DNA of 64,000 nucleotides, taken from contig JAQUEZ010000006.1 of assembly GCA_028684915.1 (NCBI GenBank), positions 1 through 64,000 of the forward strand. Direction: 5' to 3'. Each line of letters opens with the position of its first letter. Position 1 is the first letter of the stretch. A program made the translations under genes and the position numbers. The stretch is from Desulfobulbus sp. Its GTDB lineage: Bacteria > Desulfobacterota > Desulfobulbia > Desulfobulbales > Desulfobulbaceae. Below the pieces are notes generated by a model. The model was not told the DNA's origin, did not search any database, and worked only from the letters and a program-made list of their open reading frames with translations. This document shows positions 1-8,600 of this stretch, one piece after another.

Positions 1-450
1 CACTCAGACCGCTCACCTGGACCGGGACACTGCTATCGGTTGTCGTGCCGTCACCCAATTGGCCGTAAAAATTATCTCCCCATGCCCAAAGTGTCCCGTC
101 AGACAGAAGGGCCAGATTATACAGCCCCCCCCCGGAGATGGCGGTTACCCCACTCAGACCGCTCACCTGGACCGGGACACTGCTATCGGTTGTCGTGCCG
201 TCACCCAGCTGGCCATCAGAATTCAAACCCCAGGCCCACACTGTACCGTCAGACAGAAGGGCCAGACTATGCCATGCTCCGCCAGCAACGGCGGTTACCC
301 CACTCAAACCGCTCACCTGGACCGGGACACTGCTATCGGTTGTCGTGCCGTCACCCAGTTGACCGTATAAATTATCTCCCCAGGCCAACACTGTACCATC
401 AGAAAGAAGGGCCAGATCATGATCTTGTCCTGCAGCAATAGCCATCGTCG
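1..450. repeat. 150-bp tandem repeats encoding RCC1 blades
   Basis: Nearly identical segments starting at 1, 151 and 301 repeat with an exact 150-bp period (50 codons). The first 57 bases of each unit differ at only one position or so. This is a coding repeat inside the RCC1 lipoprotein gene, and the DNA-level identity suggests recent duplication or gene conversion. Confidence 0.9.
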
Positions 451-559
451 TGCCTGTCGTCGGAACTATTGTTTCCTGTCCGTTTCCTCCTCCACATCCA
501 GCCATGAGCAGAAGGCTCACACATGCCATGACCAGCAAGAAGCTTGTTACCGTTCGCAT
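1..559 (-). CDS. RCC1-repeat surface lipoprotein (C-terminus outside window)
   Basis: The reverse strand reads from ATG at 559 to the window edge without a stop. The first 22 residues are a lipoprotein signal peptide ending in the lipobox LMAGC, so the product should be lipid-anchored outside the cytoplasm. It is followed by RCC1/alpha-tubulin-suppressor-like repeats of about 50 residues, each with the blocks LALLSDGT, AWG and QLGDGTTTDSSVPVQVSGLS. RCC1 repeats form beta-propeller blades; the specific partner of bacterial members is mostly unknown. AAGGAG lies directly against the ATG, so the start is a little uncertain. The gene contains nine consecutive Gs (plus-strand C tract 125-133) in frame, and a GEMM-like riboswitch precedes it at 748-835. 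The protein is cut by the window, so its full length cannot be given. Confidence 0.85.
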   Translation of the reverse strand, partial: MRTVTSFLLVMACVSLLLMAGCGGGNGQETIVPTTGTTMAIAAGQDHDLALLSDGTVLAWGDNLYGQLGDGTTTDSSVPVQVSGLSGVTAVAGGAWHSLALLSDGTVWAWGLNSDGQLGDGTTTDSSVPVQVSGLSGVTAISGGGLYNLALLSDGTLWAWGDNFYGQLGDGTTTDSSVPVQVSGLS

Positions 560-747
560 CTCCTTGTCCCCCCCTTTTTTTTATTTTGAATATGCAACGT
601 TTCCTGTGTTTGCACTTCACCACCACTAGCAGTGGCTGCTCGTTCTGAAATTGCCCGTAGCATGGAACCGTAGAGTGCTCAGCGTCCCTCCGTAGAAAAC
701 AAAAACCTATCTCCGGCACGAAGAAGGGCATACATAAGTATTGCACG

Positions 748-835
748 ATCTCTCTTCGGCGGACCGGCTGTCCGCTTCGTTGCGGACCCGTATCTCTGCG
801 TCGCCGGGGCGCCCGGGTTTTCTCGTGTCAGAGAT
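748..835 (-). ncRNA. GEMM-I-like cyclic dinucleotide riboswitch ahead of the RCC1 lipoprotein
   Basis: On the reverse strand, ATCTCT and AGAGAT (plus 830-835 and 748-753) close a stem. Inside it are the GEMM-like blocks GAGAAAACC, then a GC hairpin, GACGCAGAGATACGGG, a second hairpin (GTCCGC ... GCGGAC) and AGCCGGTCCGCC. These line up with the known GEMM-I core (GGCAAACC, GACGCAAAGCCACGGG, AGCC-GG). Family knowledge: such RNAs bind c-di-GMP, or cGAMP in some Geobacter members. The base aligned with the ligand-contacting position 20 reads G, but the next base is A rather than C, so ligand choice cannot be called. The only gene downstream is the RCC1 lipoprotein, with a leader of about 190 bases. 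No intrinsic terminator was recognised in that leader. Confidence 0.6.
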
Positions 836-1433
836 AGCAGGATCTATTTTTGAGGAATTCTAACTGTAGGATTCGATCTCATTTCAGGCGGGATTTAATC
901 GGTTGAACAAAAGTTTTTGCTATTCGGGCAAAATTAACAAGTGAATCGTGATGACTTGCCTAATAAGTCATCAATTATGATACAAAAGTAATTTAACACA
1001 AGCTTACAATTTTTTATTGACTAACATCTTGATAAGCTATTGTCAATAAATTAGTGTCCATGCCCGACCGAAAAGGCCCATTGGTAAGCATACGGAGCTC
1101 AATCAACGTATTGGGTAGTAATATAAACAGATCCATTTACAAGAGTACCGGAGCGTCATTGGCCAGAACAGTTCCTGGATCCATCCACTTAGCTGGGAAG
1201 CCAGTTTTATGGCGAGCCAGGGTTCGCGATTGGGGTGCCCTTCCGGTGCAAACAGGTTTTCCAGATTCCAGAATGCGATAAAGTGATTTGAGGGGTTGTT
1301 CGGTCGGAGGGTGGCTTCCTAGCTGATTAGAGTTGCCGACTCTGGTAGCGGAGGTCAGGGGCCCTGCGTGAGACAACAGTTGGTGCCTCTGGCCCAAGAT
1401 GACAGGGTGGGGGCTCCCGGTAGGTGATTCAGA
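836..1433. other. Intergenic stretch without a recognisable gene
   Basis: This is AT-rich sequence between the riboswitch and a decayed DUF1508 gene. Short open frames here do not resemble known proteins and lack convincing ribosome binding sites. The only recognisable item is a short repeat fragment at 1388-1421. Confidence 0.5.
1388..1421. repeat. Short relic of the dispersed repeat also at 5279 and 27656
   Basis: The segment containing CTGGCCCAAGATGACAG followed by GGTGGGGGCTCCCGG matches the right end of the longer repeats at about 5420-5450 and 27795-27820. It is probably the end of the same degraded element. Confidence 0.5.
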
Positions 1434-1464
1434 AGAAAGGTCCGCTTTCCGAGCGAACCTTTCT
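1434..1464 (-). terminator. Hairpin downstream of the DUF1508 pseudogene
   Basis: AGAAAGGTCCGCT and AGCGAACCTTTCT form a 13-bp stem with one mismatch and a short loop. The T-run is weak on both strands. Its place just past the DUF1508 relic suggests the old terminator of that gene. Confidence 0.45.
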
Positions 1465-1489
1465 TGTTTGGCGTTCCTGTGTTGAGCTA

Positions 1490-1781
1490 TTATCCTGTAA
1501 AATCGTCAGTCATGGCGGTCGGAACGTTTATTCTTTATGGACTCGATACCGTTTATCATGGCTTCTTCGGAAGAGTAGAGCGTACTTCCGCTAAATTAAT
1601 GGCTGTTAGTTGCTTTGAAAAATAACTAGTGGTCTCTCTTGGAGTTGATCCTGGTTTCAAAGGCTCCTTCACAAGTGGAGTTGCTGCGAACTGATCCGAT
1701 ATCGTTCTCTACGCTTGTTTTTGCCTTGTAATGTTCGCTGGTCATAATTACCTGCCCGTTAGTTGCCTTCAGGTTAAACAT
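1490..1781 (-). pseudogene. Decayed DUF1508 (YegP-like) protein gene
   Basis: Reverse-strand translation from 1781 gives FNLKATNGQVIMTSEHYKAK, a clear first DUF1508 repeat. This ends at a stop after 51 codons. Immediately after, other frames continue as a second repeat (LFFKATN, then YSSEEAMINGIESIKN) and finish with NVPTAMTDDFTG and a stop at 1490. DUF1508 proteins such as YegP carry two such repeats. The pieces lie in different frames with at least one in-frame stop and one frameshift, so the gene is broken. The normal N-terminus before FNLKA is also missing or out of frame. Confidence 0.75.
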
Positions 1782-1944
1782 CAACTACCCATCAATGTTT
1801 TTTTAGATCAAACTTGCCAACGATTGTTATTTCCTTTCTCGATTAATTAGTCGCTGGGATTGGCGCAGTTAAGAACCTTTGTGATATGCCAATGTAAAGG
1901 GATTGTAAGGCGTATATTGTAGTCCTGATGATTAAAATATAAAA

Positions 1945-2217
1945 CTAGTGCAAGAATGTTGGTATTTCGTTGAGCGGTGAATCCAGCAATTGGCTTTTAT
2001 CTACACGAAGAAGTGCTTTGATAGCGGCTTCTCTCTTGGCTGCAGTACTCCGGTTGTGACCACTTTCCAGGTAGACCAGTGCAAGTGGCTTCCGTCCCCT
2101 GAAATATTTGGCCCCACGTCTTTCATTGTGCTGGCGGAAACGTCTTTCGATATTCGTTGTGATCCCGGTATACAGAGAATTGTCGGAGCAGAGAATCATG
2201 TAAACTTTCCAGTTCAT
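1945..2217 (-). CDS. GIY-YIG nuclease-superfamily protein (UPF0213/YhbQ-like)
   Basis: This 90-residue protein starts MNWKVYMILCSDNSLYTGIT. The Y-M-I and Y-T-G pairs correspond to the GIY and YIG motifs, followed by N-ERR-QHN-RRGAKY and RKPLALVYLE. This layout is typical of the short stand-alone UPF0213 subfamily, whose substrates are poorly known but whose fold cleaves DNA. I chose ATG 2217 because GAAGA precedes it and homologs start at this point. The gene follows the SRAP gene by 17 bases on the same strand, so the two are probably co-transcribed and may both act on damaged DNA. Confidence 0.85.
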   Translation of the reverse strand: MNWKVYMILCSDNSLYTGITTNIERRFRQHNERRGAKYFRGRKPLALVYLESGHNRSTAAKREAAIKALLRVDKSQLLDSPLNEIPTFLH

Positions 2218-2234
2218 AAATATTCTTCCGTGAT

Positions 2235-2909
2235 TCACGCTGCTTGGACAGGTGCGATGGTTTCTGGAGTTTCGTTGGAAGCGTTGTTGATGACTTTGGA
2301 AACCTGCCATTCCAGTAACAACTCGGCGGGGTAGGGTTGGTAGAGGCGCTGGAGTTCTTCGGTGTTGTTCATTGAGCGGTCGAGCCAGAGGTCAAATTCG
2401 GTGGCGTGGAGTATTACCGGCATCCGGTGGTGCAGGTTCGTAACGAGGCTGTTGGCTGTTGTGGTTAGGATGGCGCAGGTTTCAATTGATTCGCCTTCGG
2501 GAGTTTTCCAGGAATCCCAGATTCCGGCGAAGGCGAGGGGGGAATCGTCCCGCATGGTGATATAATGTGGAATCTTGCCCTCGGGAGTCGTGGACCACTC
2601 GAAGAAGCCGCTGGCGGGAATGATGCACCGGCGAGCGCGGATGGCAATCCGAAAGGCGGGCTTTTCGTGGACGGTTTCACATCGTGCATTGATCATCCTG
2701 CTGCCGATAGAGAGGTCTTTTGCCCAATGGGGCACGAGCCCCCAGCGAACGGCGGACAGGTGTCTTCCACCGGTTGCGGCTTCCCGGATTATCCAGATCT
2801 GTTGGGTCGGGGCGATGTTGTATCGGCGAGGAAAGTCCGGTGGCGCCTGGACACCGAAGAAGTTTTCCAGCAGCTCCGGTGAAAGTAGTAAGGTGAAACG
2901 TCCGCACAT
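2235..2909 (-). CDS. SRAP (YedK/HMCES) abasic-site DNA-protein crosslink protein
   Basis: This 224-residue protein begins MCGRFTL. Residue Cys2, exposed after Met removal, is the SRAP catalytic nucleophile that crosslinks to abasic sites in single-stranded DNA. Other family motifs are visible: YNIAPTQ, RWGLVPHWA, INARCETV, ASGFFEW (the conserved glutamate) and HHRMPVIL (the conserved histidine). Length matches the family. It lies upstream of the GIY-YIG gene on the same strand. Regulation is not evident; no LexA-type box was recognised upstream. Confidence 0.93.
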   Translation of the reverse strand: MCGRFTLLLSPELLENFFGVQAPPDFPRRYNIAPTQQIWIIREAATGGRHLSAVRWGLVPHWAKDLSIGSRMINARCETVHEKPAFRIAIRARRCIIPASGFFEWSTTPEGKIPHYITMRDDSPLAFAGIWDSWKTPEGESIETCAILTTTANSLVTNLHHRMPVILHATEFDLWLDRSMNNTEELQRLYQPYPAELLLEWQVSKVINNASNETPETIAPVQAA

Positions 2910-2922
2910 TTCTATTTGCCCC

Positions 2923-3789
2923 CTATTTTGCTTCTAGTATTCCCTGCAGGAGTTTCTTCAAAAGCTGCAAGGCAGCATTGAATTTCACGCCTTGGAATGA
3001 AGTCCCTTTGACCATTTGGATGAGCAATCTGAAGCCTTGGTCTTCGTCTTTTTCGCGGTTGAGAATTGTCGTCAGTGTGTTGAGTGTCTCCGGTCCGCAC
3101 AGGTGGGCGATGTCCCGGCCGAGCAGGCGAACCGAGGCCAGCTTGGTATCGTATTCCTCCTCGGTGAGCAGGGGAATATAGGCGTCATAGAGCTGTGCCT
3201 CGATGCCGGTCGCATCATAGTTTTCCAGTATGAAGAGAAGGTCCTGGGCATCACGTTCACGCGTGGGATACGCGTCATTCCAGGAGACGAGTTTCAGGAT
3301 TGCCAGGGCCGGTACCGAAGGTAGCGGAATTTCCAGCACGGGCTTGTTGCTGAGACGAACGTTCAAGGCGGAACGATAGGCTTCTTCAAACCCCATCATG
3401 CTCATGACCATGTCATGATCCGGTGGCCAGCTGATCTGTTTTGTCTCATCGGTAATGCCGCCATAGGGCAGGATATCAACGATGATGGAAGATTTGTTGG
3501 TGACAAAGCGATGGTGTGTCTTTGTCGCCGTGAGGATCTTGCGTTCGAGTAGGGTGGTTTTCAGCACTTGGAATTCTTCCCAGCTTGCGACCTCAACGCC
3601 GATATCAATGTCCTCCGTTATGCGGGGTGAGGGGATCTGATGAATATATTCGAAGATCACCTCACGGGCGAAGGCCCCTACCACAAAGAACGGTATATTG
3701 AGGGCCTCGGCAACGTCCTTGATGCTCCTGAGGACCGCTACCCTCTCAGGGTCAATCTTGTCCGAAATGTCGATCGAGATGTTGTTCAT
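2923..3789 (-). CDS. AbiEii-family nucleotidyltransferase toxin
   Basis: This 288-residue protein carries a nucleotidyltransferase signature near the N-terminus: VVGAFAREVI followed by ITEDIDIGVEV, whose DID would bind metal. A second acidic position is SSIIVDILPYGG. This matches the AbiEii/AbiGii-type toxin family (type IV toxin-antitoxin and abortive infection systems), whose members transfer nucleotides to RNA and halt growth during phage infection. Its start lies 38 bases inside the end of the upstream gene, an overlap typical of AbiE pairs and suggesting translational coupling. The target RNA and any phage protection are not visible in sequence. Confidence 0.8.
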   Translation of the reverse strand: MNNISIDISDKIDPERVAVLRSIKDVAEALNIPFFVVGAFAREVIFEYIHQIPSPRITEDIDIGVEVASWEEFQVLKTTLLERKILTATKTHHRFVTNKSSIIVDILPYGGITDETKQISWPPDHDMVMSMMGFEEAYRSALNVRLSNKPVLEIPLPSVPALAILKLVSWNDAYPTRERDAQDLLFILENYDATGIEAQLYDAYIPLLTEEEYDTKLASVRLLGRDIAHLCGPETLNTLTTILNREKDEDQGFRLLIQMVKGTSFQGVKFNAALQLLKKLLQGILEAK

Positions 3790-4795
3790 AGATCATCCTT
3801 GCTGTTTCCATTGTACGCTGCTCGCCTAATGCAACCAAGTCCGCATATATTAGGATCGGATGCACGGTGTCATCTGTCCCGAAACCATTTTGAGGCCAGA
3901 ACCGTTCAAAAATCTCCACGTTGCCGTTCGGGTCTTTTTTGAGTCTGTTGGCGACTACCAGTTCAGTCAGGCGGTTCTTGTCCGCATACAACGTGACGGT
4001 TCCCGGTTTTAAGTACCTGGTCAGCTTTGCGGCGGCAACTTCGCCCCCCCATTGGGCGACAGCTGGTTCCAGGTGGACGCCTTTCCACCAGTTGTCTTCA
4101 CCGCGGAAGCGCCCAAGCAACAGCTTTGGTTTTAGATAATCGGGATATGCCGTTATCCAGCGGTCAAGCAGGGTCTTCCCCTTAAGAAGCTGTTTCCCCT
4201 TCTTTCCCCTGTCGAGGATGAAGCCTTTCTGGACCAGTTCAGCGATGGCACCGTTCACTGTTCCCAGGGCAACATCCGTGATCTCCGCCAGGTCCCGGTA
4301 CGGCCTGCCAGTGAGCTCCGGTTTGCATAACAGGAGGAATACGATCTTCAGTCCGACACCTTTGAAGAGCCGCCCGGCAGGCAGTGTGAGTTCTTCCTTT
4401 TCCGGCTTATTGCCCCGTACAAAAATATATAGAGGTGGTTGATTGATGAAGGCGTTTCCGGCCGTGTCAAGAAACTGTATCCCCCCGCCTTGCAGTCTCT
4501 CTGCGGCTTCGTCGTTTACGTATTTTGTAATTAGCAGGAGAGGGTGCGGCACCTGATGCTTATGAATCAGGGCCTGGAGCTCTGCGGCCTTGGTTAGACG
4601 CTTTTGGGCATCGACGCACCAGAGCAATTCTTGCCCGTGGAGTTCTCCCCTCATGATGTAGTCATATCCCTGACTCTTTTTAACCAGTTTCATCTCGTAT
4701 TTCAGGGGGACCATTCCCTGCAATGCTTCCAGTGCTTGATGGAGGATAGCACGTTCATCATTACGGGGATTATGTTCATTATTCACAATGTTCAT
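3752..4795 (-). CDS. AbiEi-family antitoxin / transcriptional autorepressor
   Basis: This protein of about 347 residues, upstream of and overlapping the nucleotidyltransferase gene, has a winged-helix-like stretch in its middle (GVGLKIVFLLLCKPELTGRPYRDLAEITDVALGT is split by the helix-turn region) and a basic C-terminal half. The arrangement fits AbiEi, the DNA-binding antitoxin of type IV systems. An ATG at 4825 is also possible, but a promoter with TTGACT (4827-4832) and a TATGTT -10 box would place transcription start almost at ATG 4795, favouring that start and a nearly leaderless mRNA. The start codon sits inside a nested operator (4772-4825), so autorepression is likely. Confidence 0.75.
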   Translation of the reverse strand: MNIVNNEHNPRNDERAILHQALEALQGMVPLKYEMKLVKKSQGYDYIMRGELHGQELLWCVDAQKRLTKAAELQALIHKHQVPHPLLLITKYVNDEAAERLQGGGIQFLDTAGNAFINQPPLYIFVRGNKPEKEELTLPAGRLFKGVGLKIVFLLLCKPELTGRPYRDLAEITDVALGTVNGAIAELVQKGFILDRGKKGKQLLKGKTLLDRWITAYPDYLKPKLLLGRFRGEDNWWKGVHLEPAVAQWGGEVAAAKLTRYLKPGTVTLYADKNRLTELVVANRLKKDPNGNVEIFERFWPQNGFGTDDTVHPILIYADLVALGEQRTMETARMIYEQHLDRHFGQD

Positions 4796-4832
4796 TTGTA
4801 GTGAACATAACAATATATTGAACATAAGTCAA
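4772..4832 (-). promoter_or_regulatory. AbiE promoter with nested four-site operator
   Basis: The heptamer ATGTTCA occurs at 4772-4778 and 4788-4794, and its exact complement TGAACAT at 4802-4808 and 4819-4825. Both pairs are centred on about 4798, so two perfect inverted repeats are nested. On the minus strand TTGACT and TATGTT are spaced 17 bases and lie inside the array. AbiEi proteins are known to repress their own promoters through inverted repeats. Confidence 0.7.
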
Positions 4833-4853
4833 GAAAGATTGGAAATTTGGTTT

Positions 4854-5123
4854 CTAAAACAAGGAGAGTTGGCGGTCGGTGATTTGGTAGTGGCGCGAGG
4901 ATTTCCTGCTGGGATTGGTTTTACGTCGGACGATGGAGATGAACATTATTTCGGCTTCGGTGCGGGAAGGTTTTGGCCAGGTCCGGGAGTCGAGGGTTTT
5001 GCCGGAGGCTCCGGATTCCTTGCGGACCAGGTAGCCTTCTTCTGTTTCCAGAAGGTAGAGGGTATAGAAAGCCTTCTTGGGGGAATGTTCGTCCTGGAGG
5101 TGGATTTTTCTCAATTCGATCAT
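4854..5123 (-). CDS. Small WGR-like protein
   Basis: This 89-residue protein begins MIELRKIHLQDEHSPKKAFYTLYLLETEEGYLVRKESGASGK when its blocks are read in order (split here as FYTLYLLETEEGYLVRKESG). A Tyr-rich strand followed by a conserved 'GYLVRKESGASGK' turn resembles the WGR domain found in PARP-related and MolR proteins, but the W-G-R tripeptide itself is not present. It lies upstream of the AbiE pair on the same strand, with its stop only 22 bases from the AbiE promoter. Function is unknown, and the family call is tentative. Confidence 0.5.
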   Translation of the reverse strand: MIELRKIHLQDEHSPKKAFYTLYLLETEEGYLVRKESGASGKTLDSRTWPKPSRTEAEIMFISIVRRKTNPSRKSSRHYQITDRQLSLF

Positions 5124-5278
5124 TTTGGGTACTCGGTGATGGTTTTAAAGGTGATGGAGATGTCTAATTTATAAGGGAAATGCGGTGGAATGTCAAATAT
5201 ATATTTATAGATAAATAATAAACAAGTGTTGATAGGGGAGGGGAAGGCGGGAGACGGGTGGGAACATGGAATTGGGGA

Positions 5279-5450
5279 AACGACTTGACGAGCTGAACGT
5301 TTCATTCTGCCGGTGAGTGGTTTCCTGGCCGGTTAAAGTTACCGCCATGGGGAAGAGCAAGCCGAGGATCTGCGCGCATGTGCAGTATCCAGGCGCAGTG
5401 AGGACACGGGGTGGTTACTTTGGCCTAAGGTGTAGGGTGGGGGCTCCCGG
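5279..5450. repeat. Dispersed repeat, copy 1 (about 165 bp)
   Basis: This stretch matches 27656-27820 over its whole length with scattered differences and one indel. Identical blocks include TTAAAGTTACCGCC, GAGCAAGCCGAGGATCTGCG and GGGGTGGTTACTTTGGCC. A third partial copy is at 1388-1421. The end region rich in ACTTTGGCC resembles the ends of IS21-type elements (tentative). It fills most of the gap between the AbiE region and the restriction enzyme gene. Confidence 0.7.
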
Positions 5451-5619
5451 AGATATGGATCACATCCAGATGGTGAGAGGAAAAAGACTTTTCCCCAAAA
5501 TAGTCGTATGATAGCTTGCATGTATCATTAAACCTGTATTATATATTGGCAATATGCGCTAGCTTTGACAGTTGAAAAAATATCAACTCCAATGAATATG
5601 AGAAGGATTGAAGCACACT

Positions 5620-8600
5620 ATGATCAACCAGGACAACTTTATAAAACTGCTTGAGTCCCTCAGCTTTAATAAGAACAAATCCGTTTATAACAAGACCATC
5701 GGGTCAACCTCTTTAATGGTCGATGTCTCCAAAAAAGCTATTTACTACCCCGAAGCCGATGGCCTGATTGTCAACGAGCGTCAAACCTGCAACTTCTCGG
5801 CGAACGAAAACTTCGTCGTTTTTGAGTGTGTCCACCGTCTGCTGGAAAAAGGTTACAAACCGGAACACATCGAGCTGGAGCCCAAATGGAAGCTGGGGCA
5901 TGGAGCCAGCGGTGGTCGAGCAGACATTCTGGTGAAGGACAACTTTGGCAAGCCGCTGCTCATCATCGAATGCAAGACAGCGGGGTCGGAGTTCAAAAAG
6001 TCCTGGAGCAAGACCCTGCAGGATGGCGATCAGCTTTTCAGCTATGCCCAGCAGATTAGCGAAACTCAGTTCCTTTGCCTCTATACTTCGGATTTTGAAA
6101 ACGATGATCCAACCTATCAGAGCCATATCATCGCACATCGGGACAACGATCAATACCTAGTTGCCAATCCCCTTTTTTATACATTCCGAAAAGTCACCGA
6201 TGTCAAGGAGCGCTTTGCGGTCTGGCGTGATACATACAAGCTCGACTACACTACAAAGGGCATTTTCGAGGACAACATCCAGCCCTACCAAATCGGCAAA
6301 GACAAATATTCCTTAGCTGACCTGCATGCCATATCCGCCTTAGATCAGCAAAAGAAATACCACGAGTTCGCTACCATCCTGCGCCAGCATAACGTATCAG
6401 GGCGGGAAAACGCCTTCGACAAACTAGTAAACCTGTTCCTCTGCAAGTTGGTAGATGAGATTGAGAACCCTGACGACCTTAAGTTTTACTGGAAGGGTGT
6501 GGCCTATGACAGCCATTTTGACCTTATTGACCGCCTGCAGCAACTCTACCAGTCAGGCATGGACAAGTTCCTCGGCGAGGATATCACTTATATCAACCAA
6601 GACGACGTCAACAACGCCCTACGCTTCATCCGCCAAAACCCGGACGCAACCCAGCGGGCGGTGTGGAACCTGTTCATCCAGCAAAAATTTTTCACCAATA
6701 ACGACTTTTCTTTCATTGACGTCCACAACGAACGGCTATTTTACCAGAACGCCGATGTGCTGCTGAAAATCCTGCAGATGTGGCAGGACATCCGCCTCAC
6801 TAATACTAGCGGCCACAACCAATTTCTTGGTGACATGTTCGAGGGCTTCCTTGACCAAGGTGTCAAGCAGAGTGAGGGGCAATTTTTCACCCCCATGCCT
6901 ATCTGCCGCTTCATTCTTATGAGCTTGCCGCTGGAAAGCCTGATCCTGAGCAACCCGAATCCGCCTATGTCCATCGATTACGCGTGTGGCGCGGGGCATT
7001 TTCTCACGGAACTGGCCTTGCAAATTCAGCCCTTGCTGGAGGAACATAAGCCCCAGGCTAACCCTGCTGAATACCACAAGGCGATGATCGGCATCGAAAA
7101 GGAGTATCGTCTCTCCAAGGTCGCAAAGGTCTCCGCATTTATGTATGGGCAGCAAGGTATCCAGATTTGTTACGGCGACGGTCTGGTTTGCAGCCACGAG
7201 GCGTTTCCGGATATCCGCGATGGCCAGTTCGACTTGCTGGTCGCCAATCCGCCTTACAGTGTGCGTGGCTTTCTCGAAACCCTGCCCGAGGAGGAACGCA
7301 AGGCCTACTCGCTCACCAACACCATCAATGACGTGGAAACAGCCAACAGCATCGAGCCTTTCTTTATCGAACGCGCCAAGCAACTGCTCAAAGCTGGGGG
7401 CGTGGCCGCCATCATCCTGCCCTCTTCGATCCTTTCCAACGGGGGGGGCACTTACATCCGTGCCCGCGAAATCCTGTTGCAGTATTTTGACATTATCGCC
7501 ATTGCCGAGTTTGGCAGCGGTACCTTCGGCAAGACCGGAACCAACACCGTAACCCTGTTTCTGCGCCGTAAGTCCACGCAGCCGGATACCGCCGAGCACT
7601 ACTGCGAGCGGGTGGAAGAATGGTTCATGGGCTGCGCCGCCAGCAAGCGTAAGCAGGTGATCTACAAGGACGGCCACCTGATCGAGCAGTATTGTACCCA
7701 TATCAATGTGTCGCTGGCCGACTACCAGAGCCTGCTACGCGGCGAGGTGGACGGGAGCTGGAAGCAGCAGGAACATTTCCAGACCTATCACGACAAGTTC
7801 GACAAGAGCACCGAACTGGTCAATCTGCGCAAGCAGAAAAAATTCAGGACTCTGAGTAAGGTCGAACAGACGGCGGAGATCGGCAAACGCTACCTGTCCT
7901 ATGCCCAGGCCATTGAGCGAGACAAGCTATATCACTACGTCATGGCAAGTGATCAAGTCAATCCGGTGCTGATCATCCGCAGCCCGTCGAGCACCAAGGA
8001 GATCAAGCAGTTCCTTGGCTACGACTGGAGTGCTGCCAAGGGGGATGAAGGCATCAAGCTGATCGAGGACGCCAAGGGCCAGCACGTCACTGCGCTGTAC
8101 GACGGACCCGACCGCGCCAACCCCACGCGCTACACCCGCAACAATCCGGCCAAGTTGAACCACCACATTGCCGCGAATTTTGATGGAACCCTTGGAGCGA
8201 TTCCGGAGGAGTTGATTGCTGTGGCCAGCCCAGTGCGCCTAGTTGATATGTTGGATTTCACACAGGTCGTGTTTGAAAAACAGCTTAGACTTTTATCCAC
8301 AAATCAAAAAAGCATATTGAGCAGTAAATGGCCCATGGTCAAGCTTTCAACGGTGACCAAAATCTTGAATGGTGGAACGCCGGACACGAAAAATCCCAGT
8401 TACTGGGAAAATGGAGATATTTGCTGGGCAACATTGGTCGATACCAAACAAAAGTACCTTACAGATACTCAACGCAAAATCACAAAGGAAGGACTTAAAT
8501 CAACGACGCTCTTACCGATAAATACTGTAATATTTTCAAGCAGAGCAACCATAGGTGAGGTTTGTATAAACCTTGTTCCAACCGCAACAAATCAGGGATA

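Noticed and set aside
417..746. A 109-codon minus-strand frame between the riboswitch and the RCC1 gene
   Set aside because: It overlaps the lipoprotein gene start in another frame and has no family resemblance; the lipoprotein with signal peptide and RCC1 repeats is the real gene.
6736..7701. A 321-codon minus-strand frame opposite the restriction enzyme gene
   Set aside because: It is a complement of well-conserved methylase coding sequence and has no homology of its own.
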